The position numbers and the translations under genes were made by a program. DNA of 7,539 nt from Bacteroidota bacterium (GTDB taxonomy: Bacteria > Bacteroidota > Bacteroidia > Chitinophagales > Chitinophagaceae), in contig JAEWDG010000115.1 of assembly GCA_023390215.1 (NCBI GenBank), positions 1 to 7,539 on the forward strand, in the 5' to 3' direction. The notes under the pieces are model-generated. The model saw only the letters and a list, made by a program, of their open reading frames with translations. It searched no databases and was not told the origin of the DNA. This document shows, in pieces, positions 1-6,448 of this stretch (the stretch's first letter is position 1; every line of letters starts with the position of its first letter).

Positions 1-847
1 CCTGTAAGATTGCTGTAACCGCCGTACTGTCGTAACCGCCGCTTAAAAAAACGCCGACAGGAACATCTGATACCATGCGGTACTGACAGGCGGAGATCAA
101 TAATTTCTCAACTTCTGTTTTCGCTTCTTTATAACTGATATCCAGCTTTGGTTTGTTATAATAATCATACACATCCCAGTAACATTCATCGTCGATCTCC
201 TTTTTTTTCAGGTCGACACGGAGATAATGCCCCGGCATCAGTTTATGTGTATGTTTAAAAATCGACAATGGTGCGAGAATATATCCGTACTGGAAGAACT
301 GATGCAGCGCCTGTGGATTAATTTCTTTTTTAAACCCCGGATGCGGATGAAAGCATTTCAGTTCCGATCCAAAAAGAAATAGCCCTTCGTGCCAGTAATA
401 ATAAAATGGTTTAACGCCCGGCCGGTCGCGGAAACAATAAACTTCCTGCTTCTTTCTGTCATAAAGCGCGAAAGCGAACATGCCGATAAACCTTTTCACC
501 ATGGAAGGCCCCCATTCTTCAAACGCGTGGAGGATCACCTCAGTATCGGAATGTGAACTGAATTCATGTCCTTTCCCGCGGAGTTCAGTTGTGATCTCTG
601 CGTAATTATAGATCTCACCATTAAAAACGATAGAAAGATCTTTATAATGCATTGGCTGAGCACCTGCGTTACTTAAATCGATAATCGATAAGCGCCTGTG
701 CCCGAGTCCCACCTGGCAACTGTCATTTTCGGTAAAATCATATCCATAGCCGTCGGGACCGCGATGGCCCAACGTGTTGGTACAATCGATCAATATTTTT
801 TCTGAGGAATTTTTTCTGAAATCTATCAACCCCGAAATGCCGCACAT
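1..847 (-). CDS. asnB: Asparagine synthase (glutamine-hydrolysing) family protein, AsnB-like; 3' end missing
   Basis: I read this frame by hand; it is open for 282 codons and runs off the left edge, so about the N-terminal half of a family member (usually about 600 residues or more) is visible. The start is fixed by the class II glutamine amidotransferase nucleophile: the protein begins Met-Cys-Gly-Ile-Ser-Gly, with Cys2 exposed once Met is removed. Other amidotransferase motifs follow: GHRGPDG (27-33), LGHRRLSIID (48-57), NGEIYNY (76-82) and HSDTEV (99-104). The synthetase domain starts near residue 240, with the ATP pyrophosphatase P-loop SGGYDS at 269-274. The family transfers glutamine-derived ammonia to an adenylated carboxylate. 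Free asparagine synthesis is possible, but in polysaccharide loci such proteins often amidate uronic acids (WbpS and WbmE are examples), and the wlbA/wlbB neighbours favour that here. It lies 92 bases downstream of wlbA, the widest gap in the window. The family is certain; the substrate is inferred. Confidence 0.93.
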   Translation of the reverse strand, partial: MCGISGLIDFRKNSSEKILIDCTNTLGHRGPDGYGYDFTENDSCQVGLGHRRLSIIDLSNAGAQPMHYKDLSIVFNGEIYNYAEITTELRGKGHEFSSHSDTEVILHAFEEWGPSMVKRFIGMFAFALYDRKKQEVYCFRDRPGVKPFYYYWHEGLFLFGSELKCFHPHPGFKKEINPQALHQFFQYGYILAPLSIFKHTHKLMPGHYLRVDLKKKEIDDECYWDVYDYYNKPKLDISYKEAKTEVEKLLISACQYRMVSDVPVGVFLSGGYDSTAVTAILQ

Positions 848-863
848 GGATCTTGTTTAAACA

Positions 864-871
864 CAAAAATA
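864..871 (-). promoter_or_regulatory. Candidate Bacteroidota -7 element ahead of asnB
   Basis: On the minus strand this site reads TATTTTTG, an exact match to the Bacteroidota sigma-ABfr -7 consensus TAnnTTTG. It lies in the 92-base gap, the only sizeable gap in the window, with 16 bases between it and the asnB ATG, so the untranslated leader would be about 10 bases. The -33 partner (TTG, normally about 17-23 bases upstream) is poor: only a TTC-like sequence sits at that spacing. An 8-base degenerate match in AT-rich DNA can occur by chance, so this is a candidate only. I saw no convincing hairpin and T-run terminator after wlbA in the same gap, so asnB may also be read from the upstream operon. 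Confidence 0.3.
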
Positions 872-939
872 CTGATTAGCGGGCAGCGGAATTGGTTTAT
901 TGATCTGCAGTGAGAAACTATATACGGGCGATATTAAGA

Positions 940-1836
940 TTATTTTTTATTCCGGATATCATGTACGAGCTGAATGGCTTTCCTCGTATCGGAAAGCTTA
1001 AAGCCCTGGCCGGAGAGAATCTGCTGATAAGATATTGTATGTAATTCTGTAAATCCTTCACTAAATTCAAACGCTTCATCGTTTATAGAAAGTTGACGGT
1101 ATGTGCGCTTTCCTTCCTGCCTGATGGCGGCCGGCAGCATATTTTCATTGATGCTGAGTTTCCAGTTAACTACGGCTTTTTCAAGTTCCAGCATACCACT
1201 GGCCGTATCCCGACCGTGTTCCAGCACGTCATTTTGCACTACATCTCCGAAGATCCAGATCAGCATATCGAAAAAATGAACACCGATATTTGTAGCGATT
1301 CCGCCGCTTTTCTCAATATCGCCTTTCCAGCTTGCGAAATACCAGTTACCGCGTGAAGTAATATAGGTGAGGTCAACATTGAACTTTTTGCCTGGTTCTG
1401 CCGCTGCAATCTTTTCTTTCAGCGAGATAATGGCAGGATGGAGCCTGAGTTGAAGTATGGTGTAAACGCTACGTCCCGTTTCCTGTTCGATCTCTTCCAG
1501 TGCGTCGATGTTCCAGGGATTGAGCACGATGGGCTTTTCACAGATCGCATGGGCTCCGATCCGGAGACCGAAACGGATATGTGCATCGTGAAGATAGTTC
1601 GGACTGCAAATACTTACATAGTCAACCGGAACATTCTGACGTTTGAGTTTTTCGAGGTGCCGATCAAATCTTTCAAATTCCGTGAAAAAATTTGCATCCG
1701 GAAAATAACTGTCGAGAATGCCCACGGAATCATGTTTGTCGAGGGCCGCGATCAGTTTATTGCCCGTGTCTTTTATCGCCTTCATATGTCTTGGCGCGAT
1801 ATAACCACCTGCACCTATTAATGCAAAATTCTTCAT
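940..1836 (-). CDS. wlbA: UDP-N-acetyl-2-amino-2-deoxyglucuronate 3-dehydrogenase, WbpB/WlbA type (Gfo/Idh/MocA family)
   Basis: A 298-residue cytoplasmic NAD-dependent oxidoreductase. It oxidises C3 of UDP-N-acetylglucosaminuronic acid to the 3-keto sugar, which an aminotransferase then aminates. The N-terminal Rossmann fold begins at once with the glycine-rich turn in LIGAGGYIAPRH (6-17). SICSPNYLH (75-83) and the family's catalytic CEKP motif with Lys101 (99-102) follow. The C-terminal substrate domain carries YITSRGNWYFASWKGD (158-173), ATNIGVHFFDML (181-192) and EFSEGFTELHTISY. These match the WbpB/WlbA subfamily as I remember it, not just the broad Gfo/Idh/MocA family. The length is slightly under the roughly 310-320 residues I recall for relatives, with no broken motif. 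The ATG lies 8 bases after the stop of the N-acetyltransferase gene, and the preceding CAGG is a weak ribosome site. Some members recycle NADH with 2-oxoglutarate; the sequence alone does not show whether this one does. Confidence 0.93.
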   Translation of the reverse strand: MKNFALIGAGGYIAPRHMKAIKDTGNKLIAALDKHDSVGILDSYFPDANFFTEFERFDRHLEKLKRQNVPVDYVSICSPNYLHDAHIRFGLRIGAHAICEKPIVLNPWNIDALEEIEQETGRSVYTILQLRLHPAIISLKEKIAAAEPGKKFNVDLTYITSRGNWYFASWKGDIEKSGGIATNIGVHFFDMLIWIFGDVVQNDVLEHGRDTASGMLELEKAVVNWKLSINENMLPAAIRQEGKRTYRQLSINDEAFEFSEGFTELHTISYQQILSGQGFKLSDTRKAIQLVHDIRNKK

Positions 1837-1844
1837 CCTGATAA

Positions 1845-2423
1845 CTATTTTATTCGTCTTACTTTATTGTCCTTCAGTTCGTATTCCTGTCCACTTTCCG
1901 AACAGGATGCTTTTCCTTCCGCATTAAAATCCAGCCTGACGCCGAATTCACTCATCCAGCCTTTTTGCTTTGCAGGGTTTCCTACCATCAGCGCATAAGC
2001 GGGAACCGGTTTTGTAACTACAGCGCCCGCACCAATGAACGCAAATTCACCGATTTCATTGCCACAAACGATAGTGGCGTTTGCCCCGATGCTGGCTCCT
2101 TTTTTCACGAGGGTTTGTTTGTATTCGTGTTTGCGCGTTACGCCACTGCGCGGGTTGATCACATTGGTGAACACCATAGAAGGTCCGAGAAAAACATCGT
2201 CTTCGCAAACTACGCCCTCATATATTGATACATTATTCTGGACTTTTACATTGTTACCCAATTTTACTTTTGGGCTTACCACTACATTCTGGCCAATATT
2301 ACATCCGTCACCAATTTCACAATCAGGCATGATGTGAGAGAAATGCCAGATCTTAACACCCTTTCCTATTTTACAGCCTTCATCAACATAACTGCTTTCG
2401 TGTTTGAAATAATTTTCTGACAT
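1845..2423 (-). CDS. wlbB: UDP-2-acetamido-3-amino-2,3-dideoxy-glucuronate N-acetyltransferase, WbpD/WlbB type
   Basis: A 192-residue acetyltransferase that transfers acetyl from acetyl-CoA to the 3-amino group of UDP-GlcNAc(3NH2)A, giving UDP-2,3-diacetamido-2,3-dideoxy-glucuronic acid. Hexapeptide repeats of a left-handed beta-helix run from about residue 13 to 150 ([45 protein letters not shown]). They are interrupted by the loop [19 protein letters not shown], which is distinctive of the WbpD subfamily. The hexapeptide domain closes with [25 protein letters not shown], and a short C-terminal tail containing [11 protein letters not shown] follows, as in relatives. The length is normal for the family and the enzyme should act as a soluble trimer. 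The ATG is 6 bases after the glycosyltransferase stop, and the next gene, wlbA, starts 8 bases after this TAG. Adjacency to wlbA supports the assignment because the two act in the same pathway. The aminotransferase that works between them is not in this window. Confidence 0.93.
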   Translation of the reverse strand: MSENYFKHESSYVDEGCKIGKGVKIWHFSHIMPDCEIGDGCNIGQNVVVSPKVKLGNNVKVQNNVSIYEGVVCEDDVFLGPSMVFTNVINPRSGVTRKHEYKQTLVKKGASIGANATIVCGNEIGEFAFIGAGAVVTKPVPAYALMVGNPAKQKGWMSEFGVRLDFNAEGKASCSESGQEYELKDNKVRRIK

Positions 2424-2429
2424 GCTGGT

Positions 2430-3500
2430 TTATTGTTTTAATTGTGCTGCGTAAATAGATTTTAGTCCCTTTATGTGATGTGCCAGGCTAAAATGGTCCC
2501 TCACTCTTTGTTTTGCCAATTCTGCTCTTTGCCCATACGCTTCATACTCCAATACTACATTTTTAATTTTTTCTGCGAGAAGGCCGGCGCTATTTAATGG
2601 AAAATATACTGCTGTTTCTTCGCATTGCTCCCTGAACGAGGGAATGTCGCTGAGGAGCAAAGGTAATCCGATGGCCATGGCTTCCAAAACACTAAGTGAA
2701 AAACCTTCAAATAAAGAACTCATGATAAACAGGTCATATTCCGGAAGTATGTTTTGCAGGTCGTTGGATTCCCCTTTGAGCTTCAGATTAGCGCCTGTTG
2801 AAGCGATCTTATTTTTTAATTCATCTTCCAGAGGTCCCGAACCATAGATGTCCAGTTCTATCGGCTGATCTTTGAGGCGCGACATTGCATCAACCAGTAA
2901 AGCCTGATTTTTCTGTTTTCTCAACGCGCCCACAGAAACGATTTTCAGCGTTTCTCCTTTACGTGCTGAAGTTTTCTGCCTGCTGAATTTTTCAAGGTCT
3001 ACAAAAGTGTAAAGCACAAAACCAGCTGCCACAGGTTGGCGATGAAAGTCCATGTATTCTTTCAGTGCGCCTTTGGAAACGGCAACGATAATGGACGGTC
3101 TTTTTTTAAATGAATATTTATCGAGCAAACGAACCCACCATAATTTGTATTCAAGGGAACTCTGCACGAATGCGTGAATGGTGGTAACCAATGGAATTTG
3201 TTCCGGCACGCCCAATCTGGCAATCACTGTTGGCCAGAAAAGATGTGTATGAACCAGGTCGACATTTTTTGATTCAATAATATGCCTGAGTTTTTTTGCT
3301 GTGGAACGGAAAGCAAGCAGGTGGGGATGATTGAGGTTGATCAATTCGTCACATTCCAGTTCCCCCCTGAAATGATTATTATCGTAAAGGGTAACAACAA
3401 TATTATGGTATGCCTTCAGTTCCTTTAAAACCCTTACCAGCATGGTTTCAGCGCCACCGCGGCCTAAATCATAAATAAAATGAAGTATGGTTTTCTTCAT
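2430..3500 (-). CDS. Glycosyltransferase, GT4-type (GT-B fold)
   Basis: A 356-residue GT-B glycosyltransferase that probably adds one sugar from a nucleotide donor to the lipid-linked repeat unit on the cytoplasmic face of the inner membrane. The acceptor-side N domain has the glycine-rich loop DLGRGGAE (11-18) and THLFWPTVIARL (85-96). The donor-binding C domain begins near SVGALRKQKNQALLVDAM (189-206), followed by IYGSGPLEDEL (218-228). The GT4 EX7E signature in SSLFEGFSLSVLEAMAIGLP has the two glutamates at 265 and 273. A longer frame opens upstream to 3599, but those 33 extra codons lie inside the methyltransferase gene and look unlike a GT start. The ATG at 3500 gives a clean MKKTILHF N-terminus and a one-base TAATG overlap with the methyltransferase stop, which suggests translational coupling. 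Donor, acceptor and linkage cannot be read from the sequence. Confidence 0.9.
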   Translation of the reverse strand: MKKTILHFIYDLGRGGAETMLVRVLKELKAYHNIVVTLYDNNHFRGELECDELINLNHPHLLAFRSTAKKLRHIIESKNVDLVHTHLFWPTVIARLGVPEQIPLVTTIHAFVQSSLEYKLWWVRLLDKYSFKKRPSIIVAVSKGALKEYMDFHRQPVAAGFVLYTFVDLEKFSRQKTSARKGETLKIVSVGALRKQKNQALLVDAMSRLKDQPIELDIYGSGPLEDELKNKIASTGANLKLKGESNDLQNILPEYDLFIMSSLFEGFSLSVLEAMAIGLPLLLSDIPSFREQCEETAVYFPLNSAGLLAEKIKNVVLEYEAYGQRAELAKQRVRDHFSLAHHIKGLKSIYAAQLKQ

Positions 3501-4267
3501 TATGTTACCGGAATGATATGCAGATCGATGAGTTCCCTGTTGGCGCAGAAAAATTCCCTGCTTATTTCTCTGCCATCTAAAGTAATATGGTAACCACAAT
3601 CCATAATGAGATCAAAAATATCTTCAAGTTTATCTCCGCGTGCGAGCACCGGCTCGGGATGAACTGCGACGATGCAGGCCGGTTTTAGTTTTTGTAAAGT
3701 ATGCCTGGCGCCTTTTAATGCATCCAGTTCAACCCCTTCCACATCTAATTTTATAAAGCGGAGATTTTTTACCTTCTTCTCTTTGATATATTCATCAATC
3801 GAATACAGCTTCACATCTTTGGCAAACAGTTTACGGTCTTCTTTATATGAGACCATGCTGTTGCTGTTATCAGCTTTGATATCGGAAACATAGAATGTTG
3901 CTACGCCATTTTTTTCTCCGACCGCTGCCTGTTCTACCTGCACATTATATTCTGCTTTATTTAATGCAATGGTTTTGCGTAGCAGGGGAATCGTTTGATC
4001 AGTCGGTTCAAACGCATACACTTTTCCGGAAGGTTTTACCAGCGAAGATGCAGCAACGGCGAACAAGCCGATATGTGCGCCAATATCCAACACATCATCA
4101 CCTGCTTTAACCTGTTCTTTTAAAAACTGAAAATTATGTTGCTCGTAGTTTGCAGGGAAATAATTCACGTAGCGGGTAGGAAACCTTATGCTGAAACCGT
4201 TGATGGTTTTCGGCAAGCCTCTGCCCAGGGTAATGAAATCAGCGACCTTGTAAATGAGCTCTTTCAT
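3500..4267 (-). CDS. FkbM-family SAM-dependent methyltransferase
   Basis: A 255-residue class I methyltransferase of the FkbM family, which commonly O-methylates sugars or polyketides. The SAM-binding motif I is DDVLDIGAHIGLFAVAAS (57-74). The acidic strand-2 end is VYAFEP (83-88, Glu87 expected to hold the SAM ribose), and the FkbM signature FIKLDVEGVELDALKGA spans 171-187. The C-terminal VAVHPE (200-205) is also typical. There is no signal peptide or membrane segment, so it should act in the cytoplasm on a nucleotide sugar or lipid-linked sugar. It starts 4 bases after the flippase stop, and its TAA overlaps the ATG of the downstream glycosyltransferase. The position between flippase and glycosyltransferase suggests that it methylates a residue of the same polysaccharide. 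The methylated position and the acceptor sugar are unknown. Confidence 0.9.
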   Translation of the reverse strand: MKELIYKVADFITLGRGLPKTINGFSIRFPTRYVNYFPANYEQHNFQFLKEQVKAGDDVLDIGAHIGLFAVAASSLVKPSGKVYAFEPTDQTIPLLRKTIALNKAEYNVQVEQAAVGEKNGVATFYVSDIKADNSNSMVSYKEDRKLFAKDVKLYSIDEYIKEKKVKNLRFIKLDVEGVELDALKGARHTLQKLKPACIVAVHPEPVLARGDKLEDIFDLIMDCGYHITLDGREISREFFCANRELIDLHIIPVT

Positions 4268-4271
4268 GGGA

Positions 4272-5555
4272 TCAGGCGAATAAAAATTTAGACCAGAATT
4301 TCCTGGTAAAAGCCATCGTTAATATCAACACAATGGAATAGCTCACTAAGATACTGAATGCAGCGCCTCTTGCCTGCCAGCGGCTGATAAAAAAATAGTT
4401 GAGGGTAAGACTGATAATAATTGAAAGAAATGAGAGCCAAAAGATTTTTTTCTTGTCTTTGTAATACAGTAAAAACGAGTAAAAAAAATAACTCACACAC
4501 CAGATCAGGTAACCTATACAAATGATGAACAGATAGCTCAGGGCTTCGAAATAGCGGGGATTAATAAAATGTTTAAACATATATGGGCTGACAGCAATCA
4601 CCACTATTGTTCCCATAGCAGCCAAACCAGCATATAACAGAAAATTTCGTTTGATTGATTTATAGTTGATCACAGGTTGCGAAAGCAGGGAGTAAACCTT
4701 TGGAAAAATATACTGGAGGATGGCGGTAGACATTACGGTGATCACAGAGGAATAGATACATGCGATGCTATAGATGCCGAGTTTGGAGGAATCGCCATCT
4801 GTAAAATGTGCAAGAAAAAATTTATCAGAAGCATTCATTGCGAAGATGCTGATCTGAAGCAGGATAACGGGTCCGCCATAGGAAAGATCATGAAGCACGG
4901 TTTTCCTTTTTACTTTGCCAAACAGGTAGCCGTTTTTGATAAAATAATATAGCCCGTACAGGGTAATGATGGTGTATGCGATAAAAATGCCCGTAACCCG
5001 GCCTTTCCAGCGCCATACAAAGAATACAACGAGGATGGCAGAGATCCCAAGTTCCAGGATGGTGCGTGCTACATTTACGGCCATGTACCTGTTTGGTTCG
5101 TTGTTGCTGCGGATCAGGCTCATGAGTTGTTCGTTGCAGAAGCTCAGGAACGTGATAAAAGGTATAACCCAAACAAACATCAAAGGAAATCCGTAAGCCG
5201 AATGCAACTGATCGCGAAAAATATAGAACAGGATTGTCGATATGATCAATACTGCAATAGGGGGAATAAAACCGGAAGTAAATGCCGACTTAAATTCTTC
5301 CTTTCCGTAACGGAAAAAATCCGTGGAGGTTGAATGAATAATTCCCAGTGAGAGAAAAGGCATTAAAAAAACCAGGCTGTTGCTGAAAAGACTGAGCAAC
5401 CCATTTTCTTCAGGCGTTATATAAACCGGGTTAGTGAATATGAAAAGCAAAAGGAAGGATGCTCCCTTTGCAAAGAAATTGGTGAAGGAATATTTTCCTA
5501 TTGACTGGAGCACGGGATTCCTTCCAAGCCTCACAAGCCCTGAAAATTTTGCCAT
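4272..5555 (-). CDS. wzx: Wzx-type polysaccharide repeat-unit flippase (MOP superfamily)
   Basis: A 427-residue polytopic inner-membrane protein with about 12 or more hydrophobic segments spread over its whole length (roughly 31-42, 52-75, 94-113, 122-145, 163-182, 187-207, 225-245, 258-282, 304-324, 336-365, 371-390 and 395-415). Short basic loops such as KVKRK (214-218) and KDKKK (366-370) separate some of them. Size, an N-terminus of the form LQSIGKYSFTNFFAKGASF, and the mid-protein MNASDKFFLAHF (240-251) fit polysaccharide transporters of the Wzx/RfbX group. It should flip undecaprenyl-diphosphate-linked repeat units to the periplasm. Sequence divergence in this family is high, so substrate cannot be inferred. 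A Wzy polymerase would be expected elsewhere in the locus. Its start is the only one here preceded by a moderate leader (35 bases), and no in-frame start exists between the rfbA stop and this ATG. Confidence 0.88.
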   Translation of the reverse strand: MAKFSGLVRLGRNPVLQSIGKYSFTNFFAKGASFLLLFIFTNPVYITPEENGLLSLFSNSLVFLMPFLSLGIIHSTSTDFFRYGKEEFKSAFTSGFIPPIAVLIISTILFYIFRDQLHSAYGFPLMFVWVIPFITFLSFCNEQLMSLIRSNNEPNRYMAVNVARTILELGISAILVVFFVWRWKGRVTGIFIAYTIITLYGLYYFIKNGYLFGKVKRKTVLHDLSYGGPVILLQISIFAMNASDKFFLAHFTDGDSSKLGIYSIACIYSSVITVMSTAILQYIFPKVYSLLSQPVINYKSIKRNFLLYAGLAAMGTIVVIAVSPYMFKHFINPRYFEALSYLFIICIGYLIWCVSYFFYSFLLYYKDKKKIFWLSFLSIIISLTLNYFFISRWQARGAAFSILVSYSIVLILTMAFTRKFWSKFLFA

Positions 5556-5569
5556 TAAGTCCCGTTCAG

Positions 5570-5584
5570 CCGGATATCCTCCGG
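5570..5584 (-). promoter_or_regulatory. Small inverted repeat in the wzx leader covering a GGAGGA sequence
   Basis: The 35-base gap between the rfbA stop and the wzx ATG contains, on the minus strand, CCGGA-GGATA-TCCGG: a 5-base-pair GC-rich stem with a 5-base loop. A GGAGGA resembling a Shine-Dalgarno core lies across the left arm and loop, but 21 bases separate it from the ATG, too far for normal use. There is no T-run after the stem, so it is not an intrinsic terminator. It may be chance, or it may lower translation or limit ribosome read-through from rfbA. The structure is seen in the sequence; any function is speculation. Confidence 0.2.
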
Positions 5585-5590
5585 TGGGGT

Positions 5591-6448
5591 TTATTTTACT
5601 CTCGTGAGGTATTCTCCATAGCCGCTTTTGATCAAAGCTGCAGCAAGTTTGGTTAGCTGATCCTTATTAATAAAGCCCATCCGATACGCGATCTCTTCCG
5701 GGCATCCTATTTTCAAACCCTGTCTTTTTTCAATCACCCTTACATATTCTGTAGCATCGTGGAGTGAGTCAAATGTGCCGGTATCAAGCCAAGCAAAGCC
5801 CCGGTCCAGTACACCCACTTTTAATTTTTTTCGCTCAAGATAAATTCTGTTTACGTCCGTAATCTCATATTCTCCGCGTGGGCTGGGCTGAATATTTTTC
5901 GCGATGTTCACTACTTCGTTATCATAAAAATACAAACCCGGAACTGCATAATTGCTTTTCGGATTTTTGGGTTTTTCTTCAATGCTCACCGCATTATAAT
6001 GCTGATCGAATTCAACAACGCCGTAACGTTCGGGATCACTTACGGGATATGCAAATATTACAGCGCCATCAGGGTTGGCGGAATCGAGCAACAGTTTGCT
6101 GAAACGGCTGCCGTAAAAAATATTATCTCCCAAAACAAGCGCCACGCTGTCTTTACCGATAAAGGATTCACCGATCACAAAGGCCTGTGCAAGTCCATTT
6201 GGTTTTTCCTGAACGGCATATGAAAGCGTGCAGCCCCACTGACTGCCATCTCCCAGTAATCTTTTAAACTGCGCCTGATCCTCGGGTGTGGTGATGATGA
6301 GTATTTCTTTGATACCCGCCAGCATCAGCGTACTTAACGGATAATAGATCATCGGCTTATCATAGATCGGCATTAATTGTTTGCTGATCCCCATGGTAAT
6401 AGGGTAAAGCCTTGTGCCGGATCCGCCTGCGAGTATTATGCCTTTCAT
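5591..6448 (-). CDS. rfbA: Glucose-1-phosphate thymidylyltransferase
   Basis: A 285-residue cytoplasmic nucleotidyltransferase making dTDP-glucose and pyrophosphate from dTTP and glucose-1-phosphate, the first step toward dTDP-rhamnose and other dTDP-6-deoxysugars. The nucleotide loop [13 protein letters not shown] (6-18) and the following [25 protein letters not shown] (22-46) are textbook Rml[10 protein letters not shown] (81-89), [10 protein letters not shown] (104-113, with metal-binding Asp108), [22 protein letters not shown] (155-176), [10 protein letters not shown] (191-200) and [13 protein letters not shown] (217-229, with the second metal-ligand candidate Asp223) follow in order. The length is normal for the short RmlA form. 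The ATG directly follows the TAA of rfbB with no base between, so the two are almost certainly translationally coupled. End-product inhibition by dTDP-rhamnose is known in the family but not visible here. Confidence 0.97.
   Translation of the reverse strand: MKGIILAGGSGTRLYPITMGISKQLMPIYDKPMIYYPLSTLMLAGIKEILIITTPEDQAQFKRLLGDGSQWGCTLSYAVQEKPNGLAQAFVIGESFIGKDSVALVLGDNIFYGSRFSKLLLDSANPDGAVIFAYPVSDPERYGVVEFDQHYNAVSIEEKPKNPKSNYAVPGLYFYDNEVVNIAKNIQPSPRGEYEITDVNRIYLERKKLKVGVLDRGFAWLDTGTFDSLHDATEYVRVIEKRQGLKIGCPEEIAYRMGFINKDQLTKLAAALIKSGYGEYLTRVK

Noticed and set aside
44..50. A T-TTT-TTA slippery heptamer in frame in asnB on the minus strand
   Set aside because: It encodes part of the conserved VFLSGG P-loop strand, I see no evident downstream pseudoknot, and a -1 shift would destroy a conserved domain; it is best explained by codon choice.
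201..208. A run of eight A on the minus strand giving A-AAA-AAG, like the dnaX frameshift site, in asnB
   Set aside because: The frame stays open and conserved on both sides, the run lies in a lysine-rich linker (LKKKEI), and nothing suggests a shorter product is made; it is also a likely place for sequencing error, but no error is evident.
848..939. Intrinsic terminator after wlbA
   Set aside because: I looked on the minus strand for a GC-rich stem followed by a T-run and found only weak short pairings around ATAT-CGCCCG-TATAT, with no T-run after them.
1093..2337. Plus-strand open frames of 87-127 codons opposite wlbA and wlbB
   Set aside because: They lie entirely opposite genes with strong family motifs, have low-complexity or Cys/His-rich unlikely composition, and match no protein family I recognise; they are antisense shadows.
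3501..3599. N-terminal extension of the glycosyltransferase by 33 codons
   Set aside because: The segment is the methyltransferase C-terminus read in another frame, does not resemble a GT4 N-terminus, and the ATG at 3500 forms a neat TAATG overlap.
4288..5333. Small open frames on both strands inside the flippase gene
   Set aside because: They are out-of-frame readings of a well-supported membrane protein gene, and none has a leader or recognisable domain.
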